In this document: one piece after another, positions 8,251-17,722 of the stretch
How positions within the stretch are numbered: position 1 is the stretch's first letter
Layout of the letters: every line of letters starts with the position of its first letter
NCBI GenBank assembly: GCA_016235595.1
Contig: JACRJX010000044.1
Location: 62,001 to 126,000, forward strand
From: Verrucomicrobiota bacterium
GTDB lineage: Bacteria > Verrucomicrobiota > Verrucomicrobiia > CAIQCK01
Direction of reading: 5' to 3'
Length of the DNA stretch: 64,000 nt
Position numbers and translations under genes: made by a program
The notes under the pieces: generated by a model
What the model saw: only the letters and a program-made list of their open reading frames with translations
Database searches by the model: none
What the model was told of the DNA's origin: nothing

Positions 8251-8679
8251 ATGACTCCCGCACTACTCATCACACTGGAAGCGGCGAAGCAAGACCCCGC
8301 GCTGCAAACGCGTGGCGACCGTAAAGTCCTCGTCACGGACATTCTCCCCGACAGTGAACAGGAGGCGCCGGCCATCGTCTGGCGTGCGCCATCGCCGCAG
8401 GCCAAGTGCCCCGTTGTGACGAGGCGCGACACGGAGTTGGCCTTTTTCACCGAGCGCGCCAAACAGACACGGCACTGTCACAAGATCGGCACGGAGATTT
8501 ACACGTTACTCGAGGGCGCGATGACCATCGAGGTGGCGGGCGAACTCTATAGGCTCGCTCCCGGCGACACGCTTGTGGTCAAGCCCGGCACCTGGCATGA
8601 GGTCAAACGCGACAGCAAGTTTCACTGCCAGGTCGTCACCGTGAACTGCGCCGGCATCAAAGACCGGCACGAACACTGA
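8251..8679 (+). CDS. Cupin-domain protein
   Basis: This 142-residue protein holds one cupin beta-barrel. Motif 1 spans the RHCHKIGTEIYTLLEG region, with two histidines and a glutamate as metal ligands. Motif 2 includes the stretch PGDTLVVKPGTWHEV with the last histidine. Cupins of this size bind a metal and act as isomerases, dioxygenases or sensors, so the reaction cannot be named. It stands alone after the ABC operon and is convergent with the exonuclease. Confidence 0.85.
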   Translation: MTPALLITLEAAKQDPALQTRGDRKVLVTDILPDSEQEAPAIVWRAPSPQAKCPVVTRRDTELAFFTERAKQTRHCHKIGTEIYTLLEGAMTIEVAGELYRLAPGDTLVVKPGTWHEVKRDSKFHCQVVTVNCAGIKDRHEH

Positions 8680-8694
8680 ATAGCGCCTCATCTT

Positions 8695-8715
8695 TCTCCC
8701 CATCCGATGGGGAGA
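8695..8715. terminator. Terminator-like hairpin between cupin and exonuclease genes
   Basis: TCTCCCCATC and GATGGGGAGA form a 10-bp inverted repeat separated by one base, so the effective loop is a few bases larger. It lies 16 bp after the cupin stop, between convergent genes. There is no long T-run. Confidence 0.6.
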
Positions 8716-8774
8716 GGGTCAGGGTGAGGGGCCGCGGCTATTGTTACGACCGTAACGAACTCAAGCAATCCCCC

Positions 8775-9482
8775 CTACTCTTTTCCGTCCGCCTCGTCGA
8801 AGCTCAGGAAGGCCCGCCACTTTTTGTAAAGCTCCGTCGTCGCCCGGCAATCGCCGAGGCAATATTGCGCGATCTCCCTGTGCCGGCCTTCGGCAAAGAG
8901 TTGGTTCATGTCGAGGCCACAGATGCCACCGGCTTTGGGGCTTTCGATGCCAAACGTCCTGCAATAGAAGTCGAGATTGAACTTCCGTGACGCCCCGTAG
9001 AACGAAAGCTGTTCCAGCAAGTCCACCATGTCCTTCGAGTAACGGTTGCCCATCAGGTTGCGCGACGGCTTCACACCGAGGATCGCCGAGCGCAGCATTA
9101 GGAACGGACAGTCGAACATTCGCCCGTTGAACGTCACCAGTCGTTGGTAGCGTTTCACCACGTCCCAGAACTCCCCAAGAACATCCTCCTCCGTGCCGGA
9201 GCCAAACTCCACCAGCCCGTCGTCGCTGGTCCACTCCTCAAAGTCGTCGGCTTGATAGACCACCTTCCCCTTCCCCGTGTCCACGTTCAGCATGCCGATG
9301 GCGATCACGCGCGAAGTCGGCGCCCAGAGATTGAGTTGCTGGATGACCTCGGCCCGCTTCGCCGCGCGCGCCTCCTCGGTCGCCTCGCGCTCTGCCGGAC
9401 GCATGAGGTATTCCTTCTGCGCATCGTCCAGTGATTCAAAATCAACGCCCGATGTCTCGATGTCGAAAAGCAGTGTGTTCAT
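8775..9482 (-). CDS. DEDD-family 3'-5' exonuclease
   Basis: This 235-residue protein resembles the RNase H-like exonucleases related to the proofreading domain of family B polymerases. Exo I is FDIET at the N-terminus, Exo II is TFNGRMFDCPF in the middle, and Exo III is the YCLGDCRATTELY region near the end, supplying the acidic metal ligands. The frame opens at a TTG at 9542, but ATG 9482 is preferred because the Exo I motif follows immediately. It is probably a cytoplasmic repair or RNA-processing nuclease without a polymerase domain. Confidence 0.85.
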   Translation of the reverse strand: MNTLLFDIETSGVDFESLDDAQKEYLMRPAEREATEEARAAKRAEVIQQLNLWAPTSRVIAIGMLNVDTGKGKVVYQADDFEEWTSDDGLVEFGSGTEEDVLGEFWDVVKRYQRLVTFNGRMFDCPFLMLRSAILGVKPSRNLMGNRYSKDMVDLLEQLSFYGASRKFNLDFYCRTFGIESPKAGGICGLDMNQLFAEGRHREIAQYCLGDCRATTELYKKWRAFLSFDEADGKE

Positions 9483-9613
9483 GGTGGGAAATTCGGTGTT
9501 TGGTTCTGGCGCAGTAATGGAGGAATGCGAGGGCGAAATCAAGTGCGTTTGCAGCCAACACCCCGAAACCCTTCACCCACTCCGCCAATAGACCAGCAGC
9601 GACACTCCAACAC

Positions 9614-11074
9614 CTATGGAGCGGCCCCACCAGCCATCAGAACCAACCGAAACCCGACGTCATCGTTACGGAAATCAGGCGCCAGCTCGTCGCGGCAGCT
9701 CGTCGTGAGCTGGGCGTGATCACTGCCGAACCCACCACCCCGCAACACACGGCAGGTTCCTGAAGCCGGGCCTTGAGGGTCCTCCTGGGCGCTGTTCGGA
9801 TACGGTCCATGCCAATCGCTGACCCACTCTCTGACGTTGCCGTTCATGTCGTAGAGACCCCACGCATTCGGCTTCTTCAGGCCCACGGCATGCGTCGAAC
9901 CTCGAGCATTCGCGGAATACCACGCGTATTCCGCCAACCCGCTTTCGTCGTCGCCGCAGCAATACTTGTCAGTGCCACCAGCCCGGCACGCGTATTCCCA
10001 CTGTGCCTCGGTCGGCAAGGATGCTTTCAAGCCGCGCAATTTCATGTTCAGCACGGAGAGAAACCGCTGGCAGTTGTCCCAACTGACGTTCTCCACGGGG
10101 TTCTTCGCGCTCTTGTTGTGACTCGGATTGGTGCCCATCACTGCTTGCCACTGTTCCTGCGTCACCGCGTATTTGTTCATGAAGAACGGCTTGGTCAAGG
10201 TGACTTGATGCGCCGGCTTCTCGTCATCCCTTCCTTTGTCTGACCCCATACAAAACAACCCTGGCCGGATGAAGACCAACTCCATCATTACTCCACCGCC
10301 AAGGTCAATCGACATGTTCTCTCCGCTACAAGCCAGCTTGAACATGCCTTGGAACGCAATGGGACGGACGGTGTGCTTGCCGAATATACCGGCTTGTCGG
10401 GCTTTGTCTTGAACGGCGGCGATATCGTAGGTGAGACGCTTGATCCGGACGCACTGGGCGTCGGTGTCGTAGATCACATAACCGGTCTTCGGATTGCCGT
10501 CGCGGGGCTGACCGATGGAACCGACGTTGATGAAATACTGGCAGTCCTCCTTGATGTCCATGCTGCTCCAACCGTGTTCCGTGCGGACGGGTCCTTCCTT
10601 AATGAACGCGAGTGGCACATGAGTGTGGCCAAAAAAACACACGCGAGTGGTCTGGCGGCTCATTGAAGAAGCCGCGGCGAGCCGGTCGAAGACGTAACCC
10701 CAGCTCTGCGGCATGTCGAGCGTAGCGTGAACGAGGGTAAGACCATGCACATGCAGCACCAAGGGCAAGTTGGCGAGATACTTCCGGTCGTCCGCGTCCA
10801 GTTGCTCACGGGTCCAACCGATCGCTTCGGCAACGCTGGGCTTGGAACTCATGGTGCTGAGGTCGGCTGAGGCGAGATGATCGTGGTTACCGAGGACGCA
10901 CGGACACTTGAGCTGGTCGCGAATAATGTGGATGCACTCCCTGGGATTCGGTCCGTAGCCGACGATATCACCGACGGACAGAAACTCATCAACCTTCTCG
11001 CCCTCAGCGTCCGCCAACACCGCTAGCAGAGCTTCGAGGTTTCCGTGTATGTCTCCGAGAATCGCAATCTTCAT
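9614..11074 (-). CDS. Metallophosphoesterase fused to SUMF1-like domain
   Basis: This is a 486-residue two-domain protein. Residues 1 to about 235 form a calcineurin-like phosphoesterase with GDIHGN, SVGDIVGYGP, GNHDH and FFGHTH as metal-binding motifs. Residues from about 264 to 480 form a formylglycine-generating-enzyme-like (SUMF1) domain, with VTQEQWQAVMG, LPTEAQWEYACRAGG, GNVREWVSDW and GFRLV. The C-terminal RGGGFGSDH region lacks the cysteine pair of true sulfatase maturases, so this half is probably a binding or structural module. There is no signal peptide. Start is ATG 11074, where homology begins; the frame is open to 11170. Confidence 0.9.
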   Translation of the reverse strand: MKIAILGDIHGNLEALLAVLADAEGEKVDEFLSVGDIVGYGPNPRECIHIIRDQLKCPCVLGNHDHLASADLSTMSSKPSVAEAIGWTREQLDADDRKYLANLPLVLHVHGLTLVHATLDMPQSWGYVFDRLAAASSMSRQTTRVCFFGHTHVPLAFIKEGPVRTEHGWSSMDIKEDCQYFINVGSIGQPRDGNPKTGYVIYDTDAQCVRIKRLTYDIAAVQDKARQAGIFGKHTVRPIAFQGMFKLACSGENMSIDLGGGVMMELVFIRPGLFCMGSDKGRDDEKPAHQVTLTKPFFMNKYAVTQEQWQAVMGTNPSHNKSAKNPVENVSWDNCQRFLSVLNMKLRGLKASLPTEAQWEYACRAGGTDKYCCGDDESGLAEYAWYSANARGSTHAVGLKKPNAWGLYDMNGNVREWVSDWHGPYPNSAQEDPQGPASGTCRVLRGGGFGSDHAQLTTSCRDELAPDFRNDDVGFRLVLMAGGAAP

Positions 11075-11309
11075 CGGCGTGGGGTCACGGTAGCGAAAGA
11101 CACTGGTTTTGGAAAGAACCTTCCCGATCTTGGGAAAGAGAGCATAGCCATTTCTCCATTGCCGTCGCACCCGGTCTTGTAGAACAGCCGGCCATCGGTT
11201 GATTCACCGAACAGGCGGACAATTTCAAAGCCAGCACCGCGTCGGAAACGAAGCTTGTCATCGCGCTAAACCTTCTGGACAGGGACTTCGCCGAGGACAA
11301 GAATGCGGC

Positions 11310-12005
11310 ATGAAGCGTTTCGTATTGGCACTTCTCGGTCTGAGTGCGGCCTGCGACATCACTCAACCCGCCGATACAGTGACGCCGCAGGGACTCAACC
11401 AACAGCAAGCGTTGGAAGCCGCCCGGCGGAGTTTTCTTGAGGTTCCCCTTCCCGGAGGCCCGCCTGACCTCCGCGCCTACCAGCCCGTCCCGCTGGATCC
11501 CACAACATGGGGCGAGCGGTATTGGGCCTTTCGGTTCACAACGCAATCCAACTCGATTTACTACGTCAACAAGCAATCAGGATTCGTGCAGGCTGTTGGC
11601 GACGGCAAGATAATGACGGCACATAAGGTAACCGTTTCGACCAACCCCAAACTGCCACCTGACCTCGACGCTGAAATCAATGTCTATTGGACCGTCACGC
11701 TTCGGAAACGGTCCTTGGGCGACGAGTTCCTGATAACGGTCACCGTTGACTCCCTGAAGCCGCCGACCATGAACTACAGGCTTAGGTTTGACATTCGGGA
11801 GAGCCACGATCGGCCGCATCCCAAATACTACTACCCAGAGGTGAAGTTCATCGGCCTCGTCAATGACATTGAAAAGGTTCGGACAGCCCAGTTCAGAGTG
11901 AAGAAGCACGACCTTGAGAAGTATGAGTATATCTGTCCAATCATCCTTGGACCGCACTCTGGCACCTCACGAAGTTTCAAGATCGGGGATATTCCCGATG
12001 AATAA
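11310..12005 (+). CDS. Secreted or lipid-anchored protein of unknown function
   Basis: This 231-residue protein begins with a short hydrophobic leader (ALLGLSAAC), either a signal peptide or a weak lipobox. I do not recognise the mature part. It contains ALEAARRSFLEVPLP, a conserved-looking tryptophan stretch (GERYWAFRF) and beta-rich sequence with several YYVNK and KYYYPE motifs. ATG 11310 is chosen because the leader starts there; the frame is open to 11199. It is convergent with nuoN. The 235 bp upstream hold no gene I can support. Confidence 0.65.
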   Translation: MKRFVLALLGLSAACDITQPADTVTPQGLNQQQALEAARRSFLEVPLPGGPPDLRAYQPVPLDPTTWGERYWAFRFTTQSNSIYYVNKQSGFVQAVGDGKIMTAHKVTVSTNPKLPPDLDAEINVYWTVTLRKRSLGDEFLITVTVDSLKPPTMNYRLRFDIRESHDRPHPKYYYPEVKFIGLVNDIEKVRTAQFRVKKHDLEKYEYICPIILGPHSGTSRSFKIGDIPDE

Positions 12006-12043
12006 CTTCAACTTCTGAAGAGTCCCGCCCCACCCTCTTCCGC

Positions 12044-13480
12044 CTACTTGACCAGTGTCTCCGCCGCCTCGAACGCACAGCGCGCAAGAGATCCCTGGAA
12101 GACGCCGATGCCGATCACCGCCACCATCGTCACCCAGAGCAGCACCCGCATCGGCCAGGCGACCTTGATCGCGTCGGTCTCGCGCGGCTCCTGCCAATAC
12201 ATCACCTTCACAACGCCGAGGTAGTAGTAGAGCGACACCGCGACGCCGACCGCGCCGATGGCAGTGAGACACCACATCTTCTGGCCAATGATGGCCGCAA
12301 AGACGAGGAACTTCGCAAAGAACCCCGCCATCGGAGGCACGCCCGCGAGCGATGCCAGCGCCACGGTCATCGCCGCCGCCAGCAACGGCGAGCGTTGCGA
12401 CAGGCCGGCGTAGTTCTCGCGCTCGTCGTCGGGCAGCGTTGCCGCGAGACAGGAGATCACCGTGAAAGCGCACAGGTTGGTGAAGAGATACGCAAACAGA
12501 TAGAACAGCACCGCGCCGACGCCGAATGTATCCGCCGCCGCCACACCCAGCAGCAGAAAGCCGGCGTGGCTGATGCTGGAGTAGCCGAGCAGCCGCTTGA
12601 CGTTGCGCTGCGGAATGGCGGCCAGATTGCCGTAAAGTATGCTCAACCCCGCCAGCGTGCCGATGACGAGAACCCACGCCGGTTTCAGCGGCAGCAGCGC
12701 GTCCAACAGCACGCGCAGCAACAGCACGAAACCCGCCGCCTTCGAGCCGACGGCCAGAAACGCTGTCACCGGTGTCGGCGCGCCTTGATAGACATCGGGC
12801 ACCCATGCCTGGAACGGCACGGTCGCGATCTTGAAGCCCAGCCCGGCCAGCACCAGCAGCAAGCCGAGTTTCAGCGGCGCGCACGCAGCGCCCGCCTTCA
12901 GGAATGCCGCGACGCCCGCGAAACCGGTCGTTCCCGTCGTGCCGTAGATGAACGTGATGCCATAGACCAGAAACGCCGACGAGAGCGCGCCGAGAATGAG
13001 ATACTTCACGCCGGCCTCCAGCGACTGCTGTTGCCGGCGCAACCAGACGACGAGGATGTAGAAGCTCATCGTGACCGTTTCCAACGCCACAAAGAGCATC
13101 AGGAAGTCATTCACCGACGCCGTAAGCATCATGCCCGTGCAGGCAAATATCAGCAGCGCGAAGAACTCGCCCGCGCCGCCTTCGAGCTGGCGCGCGAAAC
13201 CGACCGACATCACGAGCACCAGCGCCGTCGCAATCAGGAACAACCGCTTGAAATAGAGCGCCGTCAGGTCGTTCACCCACATGCCGTTGAACCCGCTCGC
13301 TCCGGCGAAGCTGCCGCTGACGACGGGGCAGTAGCTCCACGCGAGTATCGCCAGCAAACCCACCGCGCCGACGTAGCCGAGAAAACGCCGGTCGCGCCGC
13401 TGCACGAACGCCTCCAGCATCAGCACAAGCATCGCCAGGCCGCATGTCGCCATTTCAAGTTTGAGCAGCGAAAAGTTCAT
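12044..13480 (-). CDS. nuoN: NADH-quinone oxidoreductase subunit N
   Basis: This 478-residue subunit of the proton-pumping membrane arm of complex I is one of three Mrp-antiporter-like subunits. It is highly hydrophobic, with about 13-14 transmembrane helices, and carries VPFQAWVPDVYQGAPTPV and LLGYSSISHAGF, typical of NuoN. It is the last gene of the nuo operon. ATG 13480 leaves 1 bp after the nuoM stop; a longer frame to 13498 would overlap nuoM. Confidence 0.95.
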   Translation of the reverse strand: MNFSLLKLEMATCGLAMLVLMLEAFVQRRDRRFLGYVGAVGLLAILAWSYCPVVSGSFAGASGFNGMWVNDLTALYFKRLFLIATALVLVMSVGFARQLEGGAGEFFALLIFACTGMMLTASVNDFLMLFVALETVTMSFYILVVWLRRQQQSLEAGVKYLILGALSSAFLVYGITFIYGTTGTTGFAGVAAFLKAGAACAPLKLGLLLVLAGLGFKIATVPFQAWVPDVYQGAPTPVTAFLAVGSKAAGFVLLLRVLLDALLPLKPAWVLVIGTLAGLSILYGNLAAIPQRNVKRLLGYSSISHAGFLLLGVAAADTFGVGAVLFYLFAYLFTNLCAFTVISCLAATLPDDERENYAGLSQRSPLLAAAMTVALASLAGVPPMAGFFAKFLVFAAIIGQKMWCLTAIGAVGVAVSLYYYLGVVKVMYWQEPRETDAIKVAWPMRVLLWVTMVAVIGIGVFQGSLARCAFEAAETLVK

Positions 13481-13481
13481 G

Positions 13482-15029
13482 TCATCTCTTCGGAGCAACC
13501 GCAGGCACCGCCTTCTCGACAGCGGTGATGATCGCGCCCGTGGCGGGCTTGATCGTTTCCACCAACGGCTTGGGATAGCAGCCGACCCAGATCAAAACGG
13601 CGAGCAGCATCACATACGGCACGCGTGCAAAAATGTTGGCGTCCACCAGCGACTGCCACTTCGCCGGCGTCGGACCGAAACAGACGCTGCGGATCGCGCG
13701 GAGCATATAGACCGCGCCGATCACTGCACCACCCCACAAGGCCAGCAGCACCGGCCACGACACGCTCGCCACGCCAATCTTCGTGTGCCACGCCGGCGCC
13801 TGCCATGCGCCAAAGAGCACCATCACCTCGCCGGCAAAATTCGCGAACCCCGGCAACCCAACTGACGCGAACGCCGTCGCCACCAGCATCGTGCCCACGA
13901 AAGGCAGCGGCCGGCACAAGCCGCCCAGTTCCGGAATCTCGCGCGTGCCGGTCTGCACATAAAAGAAGCCGCTCAACCCAAAGGCCAGAGCCGCCAAAAT
14001 GCCGTGCGCGAACATCACCATCACCGCGCCGGTCAACCCGATGAACGTAAAACTCGCGATGCCGAGGAACGCAAAACCCATGTGCGCCACGCTGGAGTAG
14101 CCAAGCATGTAGTTGAAGTTCTTCTGCCTCATTGCCACCAACCCGCCATAGACAATGTTGCAGAGCAGCAGCACCAGCAGCACGCCGTTCCAGTCGCGCG
14201 CGCCCAGCGGCAACAGCGGCAGAGCAATGCGGATGAGCGCGTAGAGGCCGAACTTCTTCAACACGCCGGCGTGCAACATCGCCGTCGCCGTCGGCGCGCA
14301 ACCGTAACCGATCGGCGCCCACGTGTGGAACGGCACCAGCGACACCAGTGTGCCCAACCCAAACATCAGCAGCGGGTAGATGAACCGCTGGACGTTTGCG
14401 CCCAGCGGATGGCTCCGCGCGTAGTCGAGCAACCTCGTCAAATCGAACGTCCGCTCAGCCGCCGGCGGCGCGAAGTAGAGCGCGATCAGGCCGATCAGCG
14501 CCACAAACGCGCCGGCGCTGAGGTAGAGCGTCATCTTCATCGCAGCGTATTCGCGCTTGCCGCTGCCCCAGATGCCAATCATCAGGAACGTTGGGATCAA
14601 CGCCAGTTCGTGGAAGAAGTAGATGAAGAAAATGTCCAGTGACGCGAACATGCCCATCGCGCCCGCAATCATGATGAGCAGCAGCACGTAAAACTCTTTT
14701 TGCCGGTGCTGGATATCCCACGACACCATCGTCGCCGCGAAGCCGACAATGCCCGTCAACAGGACCATCACGACGCTGATGCCATCCACGCCGACATGCC
14801 AGCTCAAGTCCAGCGCCTCCACCCACGTCACCCGGTTCACAAACTGGAAACCGGGATCGTTGGTATTGAACCACGCGAACGCCAGCCCGCTGAGCACCAC
14901 CGTGATGAACGCGCCCAGAATCGCCAGCCAGCGGATGGCCAGCGATTTCCTCGCCGGCAGGAAGCACAGCCCCGCCGCAAACACCAGCGGTATCAGGATC
15001 GTGCCGTTCAATATGTTCAAGAAGTCCAT
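13482..15029 (-). CDS. nuoM: NADH-quinone oxidoreductase subunit M
   Basis: This 515-residue antiporter-like membrane subunit of complex I contains FIYFFHELALIPTFLMIG, PFHTWAPIGYGCAPTATAML and LGYSSVAHMGF, which are NuoM hallmarks. The glutamate in FFHELALIP is the conserved proton-channel residue. It lies directly between nuoL (3-bp gap) and nuoN (1-bp gap) and is of typical length. Confidence 0.96.
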   Translation of the reverse strand: MDFLNILNGTILIPLVFAAGLCFLPARKSLAIRWLAILGAFITVVLSGLAFAWFNTNDPGFQFVNRVTWVEALDLSWHVGVDGISVVMVLLTGIVGFAATMVSWDIQHRQKEFYVLLLIMIAGAMGMFASLDIFFIYFFHELALIPTFLMIGIWGSGKREYAAMKMTLYLSAGAFVALIGLIALYFAPPAAERTFDLTRLLDYARSHPLGANVQRFIYPLLMFGLGTLVSLVPFHTWAPIGYGCAPTATAMLHAGVLKKFGLYALIRIALPLLPLGARDWNGVLLVLLLCNIVYGGLVAMRQKNFNYMLGYSSVAHMGFAFLGIASFTFIGLTGAVMVMFAHGILAALAFGLSGFFYVQTGTREIPELGGLCRPLPFVGTMLVATAFASVGLPGFANFAGEVMVLFGAWQAPAWHTKIGVASVSWPVLLALWGGAVIGAVYMLRAIRSVCFGPTPAKWQSLVDANIFARVPYVMLLAVLIWVGCYPKPLVETIKPATGAIITAVEKAVPAVAPKR

Positions 15030-15032
15030 GCG

Positions 15033-16919
15033 TTACCTGACCAGGTAATAAAGGATGATCGTCGTGCCGGCGGCAAACCAGAGCGCATAGGTCTGGACAT
15101 TGCCGGTCTGGAAAAGCCGCAGCACCTGCCCCACGCCCCGCGTTGTCGCCGCCAACCCGCGCACCGCCAGGCCGGCGATGATCCAGCGATCCACGAAGCC
15201 GCAGAGCCACGCGACCGTGCCCTGCCCGACCTTCACCAGCACCATGTAAATCTCGTCGAAGAAGAATTTGTTCCGCAACACCCACGAAATCACCGTCAGT
15301 CTGTTCAGCGGATCGGTTGTCGCGCCTCGCGCGTAGAGCACCACCGCGGCGCCCGCGCCGATGCCAAACGCCGCCAGCGCGGCGATCATGACGCTTCCTG
15401 GCGCGTGCTCGGCGCTAATGGCTTTCTTTTCCACCAGCCACTCCGGAATGCCAAACCAACCACCACAGATAGACGCCACCGCCAGCACCAGCAACGGTAC
15501 GAGCACGACCCAGCCGCTTTCCGTGGCCTTGCTCGCGTGTTCGCCGCGTGTCTTGCCGAGGAACGCGATGAAGAAGCAGCGGAACATGTAGAACGCCGTC
15601 AGGCCCGCCGTCACCGTCGCGAGGAGATAGAGGCGCGGATTGTGCTCATGCGCGAGACCCAGAATGGCTTCCTTGCTGTAGAAGCCGCTCATGAACGGGA
15701 AACCACAGAGCGCCAGTGTGCCGACGGCAAAACACCCGGCTGTAATGGGCATCTTCTTCAGCAGGCCGCCCATCTTCCAGATGTCCTGCTCGCCGTGGTG
15801 CAACGCGATGATCACGCTGCCGGCGCACAGGAACAACAGCGCCTTGAAGAACGCGTGGGTCGAAAGATGGAACATCGCCGGCATGTAGCCGCTGCCTGAC
15901 GGGTCGCTCAGCCCGACGGCCATCACCATGTAACCGAGCTGGCTTAACGTCGAGTAGGCCAGGATGCGCTTGATGTCGTTCTGTTGCGTCGCGATCAGTG
16001 CCGCCATCAATGCCGTGATGCCGCCCGTCCACGCGATGATCTCCATCGCCATCGGGCTGCCAAAGACCAGGAACGAGACGCGGCAGAGCATGTAAACGCC
16101 CGCCGCCACCATTGTCGCGGCGTGGATCAACGCACTGACGGGCGTCGGGCCTTCCATCGCGTCCGGCAGCCAGACATGCAGAGGGAATTGCGCGCTTTTG
16201 CCAACGGCCCCGCAGAAGATCAACACCGTTGCGACGGCCAGCAGGTTCGCGTCCACCGGATGCGCCGCGAGCTGGTTCTTGACGCGCGCAAAGTCCACCT
16301 CGCCGGTAATGCCCCATAGCATCAGGATGCCGATCAGGAATCCGAAATCGCCGAGCCGGTTGACAAGGAACGCCTTCTTCCCCGCATCCGCCGCGCTGGG
16401 CCGCTCATACCAGTAGCCGATGAGCAGGTAGCTCGACACGCCGACGAGTTCCCAGAAGAAGAACATCATCAGGAAGTTCCCCGACAGCACGATCCCGAGC
16501 ATCGAGAAGACGAAGAACGACAGTTTGGCGAAGAATCGGCTGATGCCCGGGTCGTCATGCATGTAGCCAATGGAATAAACCATGATGCACAACGACACCC
16601 CGCAGACCACCATCAGCATCAACCCGCTAAGCTTGTCGAGCGACCAGTTGACCTCCACCGTCAGGTCGCCCACCGACAGAAACTCGTAGAGAGGACGATT
16701 CTCCATCGCCGTGTTGTCACGCACCGCGCCGAACGCCCAGTACGCGAACAGCGTCGAGCCGAGCAGAAAGGCGATGGCAATGATCGCCGCAGCCTGCCGC
16801 TCCATGATCGACCCAAAGTCGGCGTAGAACGCCGATTTGTGGCAAAGCAGCCAGATGACCACCGCCGCCGATAGCGGCCCGGCCAGCACACGCAGCAATA
16901 GTCCACTTACGTCTTCCAT
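15033..16919 (-). CDS. nuoL: NADH-quinone oxidoreductase subunit L
   Basis: This 628-residue protein is the largest antiporter-like subunit, which carries the lateral amphipathic helix along the membrane arm. MFFFWELVGVSSYLLIGYW, QFPLHVWLPDAMEGPTPVSA and LAYSTLSQLGYMVMAVG are diagnostic. The C-terminal third has the extra helices expected for NuoL. It is spaced 3 bp from both nuoK and nuoM. Confidence 0.96.
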   Translation of the reverse strand: MEDVSGLLLRVLAGPLSAAVVIWLLCHKSAFYADFGSIMERQAAAIIAIAFLLGSTLFAYWAFGAVRDNTAMENRPLYEFLSVGDLTVEVNWSLDKLSGLMLMVVCGVSLCIMVYSIGYMHDDPGISRFFAKLSFFVFSMLGIVLSGNFLMMFFFWELVGVSSYLLIGYWYERPSAADAGKKAFLVNRLGDFGFLIGILMLWGITGEVDFARVKNQLAAHPVDANLLAVATVLIFCGAVGKSAQFPLHVWLPDAMEGPTPVSALIHAATMVAAGVYMLCRVSFLVFGSPMAMEIIAWTGGITALMAALIATQQNDIKRILAYSTLSQLGYMVMAVGLSDPSGSGYMPAMFHLSTHAFFKALLFLCAGSVIIALHHGEQDIWKMGGLLKKMPITAGCFAVGTLALCGFPFMSGFYSKEAILGLAHEHNPRLYLLATVTAGLTAFYMFRCFFIAFLGKTRGEHASKATESGWVVLVPLLVLAVASICGGWFGIPEWLVEKKAISAEHAPGSVMIAALAAFGIGAGAAVVLYARGATTDPLNRLTVISWVLRNKFFFDEIYMVLVKVGQGTVAWLCGFVDRWIIAGLAVRGLAATTRGVGQVLRLFQTGNVQTYALWFAAGTTIILYYLVR

Positions 16920-16922
16920 GCG

Positions 16923-17231
16923 TCAGAGCCTCATCGAATTGATTTCGTCCACCTGCACCGTCTGCCGGCGCCGGAACAACGCGACGATGATCGCCAACCC
17001 GACCGCGACTTCGGCCGCGGCGACCGTGATGATGAAAAATACAAACACCTGCCCATGCAGGTTGCCGTTAAACCGGCTGAACGCCACCAGCGCGAGATTG
17101 CTGGCGTTGAGCATCAGCTCCAGTGACATGAACATCACCAGCGCGTTGCGCCGGAGCATGACGCCCGCCAGACCCAGCGAAAACAGCAGGCCGCTGACGA
17201 TCAGGTAATGTTCGAGGGTGACGGGAATCAT
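16923..17231 (-). CDS. nuoK: NADH-quinone oxidoreductase subunit K
   Basis: This 102-residue protein has three transmembrane helices, a normal size for NuoK. VMFMSLELMLNASNLALVAF contains the conserved glutamate of the E-channel, and AAAEVAVGLAIIVALFR contains the second. The ATG at 17231 overlaps the nuoJ stop by 4 bp. A longer open frame upstream is a shadow of nuoJ. Confidence 0.95.
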   Translation of the reverse strand: MIPVTLEHYLIVSGLLFSLGLAGVMLRRNALVMFMSLELMLNASNLALVAFSRFNGNLHGQVFVFFIITVAAAEVAVGLAIIVALFRRRQTVQVDEINSMRL

Positions 17232-17713
17232 TTCGACTCCTTCCTCGACAACACCACCACGCCGACCATCGCGATGAGCAGCAGCACCGATGTGACCTCG
17301 AATGGCAGCAGATATTGTGTGAACAGCAGCTTGCCCATCGCCTCCGTCGTGCCGACCACCGGCTTCGCGCCCGTCTGCGGCATCGTTGCGACCACGCTCG
17401 CCACCTTCCACGCCAGCGCGCCCGCCACGACCAAGGCACCGACCACGCCGAATCGTCTAAACCGCCGGACGTTCTCGGTCTTCAAGTCCATCAGCATGAT
17501 AACGAACAGGAACAACACGATCACCGCGCCGGCATAGACCAGAATCTGGATGATCGCCAGGAAGTAAGCCTCCAGCAGCACGAACAGTCCCGCCATGAAG
17601 AACAGCGACAGCACCAGGAACAGCGCGCTCGTGACCGGGTTGCGGCCAAGGACCACCAACACCCCGCTCAGGAGCATCGCAATGCTGAAAAACCAAAAAA
17701 GTTGGTCGTGCAT
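17228..17713 (-). CDS. nuoJ: NADH-quinone oxidoreductase subunit J
   Basis: This 161-residue protein has five transmembrane helices and the NuoJ segment AIIQILVYAGAVIVLFLFV followed by IMLMDLK. The first ATG in a good position is at 17713 (MHDQLFWFF); a TTG two codons earlier is an alternative. It is coupled to nuoK by ATGA overlap. The gene before it is not another nuo subunit but the small protein at 17723-18022. Confidence 0.95.
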   Translation of the reverse strand: MHDQLFWFFSIAMLLSGVLVVLGRNPVTSALFLVLSLFFMAGLFVLLEAYFLAIIQILVYAGAVIVLFLFVIMLMDLKTENVRRFRRFGVVGALVVAGALAWKVASVVATMPQTGAKPVVGTTEAMGKLLFTQYLLPFEVTSVLLLIAMVGVVVLSRKESK

Positions 17714-17722
17714 GTCCAAGCG

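Noticed and set aside
11075..11309. Minus-strand reading with protein-like text (RLFGESTDGRLFYKTG) before the metallophosphoesterase
   Set aside because: The frame has a stop just upstream and no start codon. It might be a gene remnant but evidence is too thin.
14700..15899. Long plus-strand frame of 399 codons opposite nuoM and nuoL
   Set aside because: It is an Arg/His/Gln-rich mirror of hydrophobic GC-rich genes on the other strand and has no family features.
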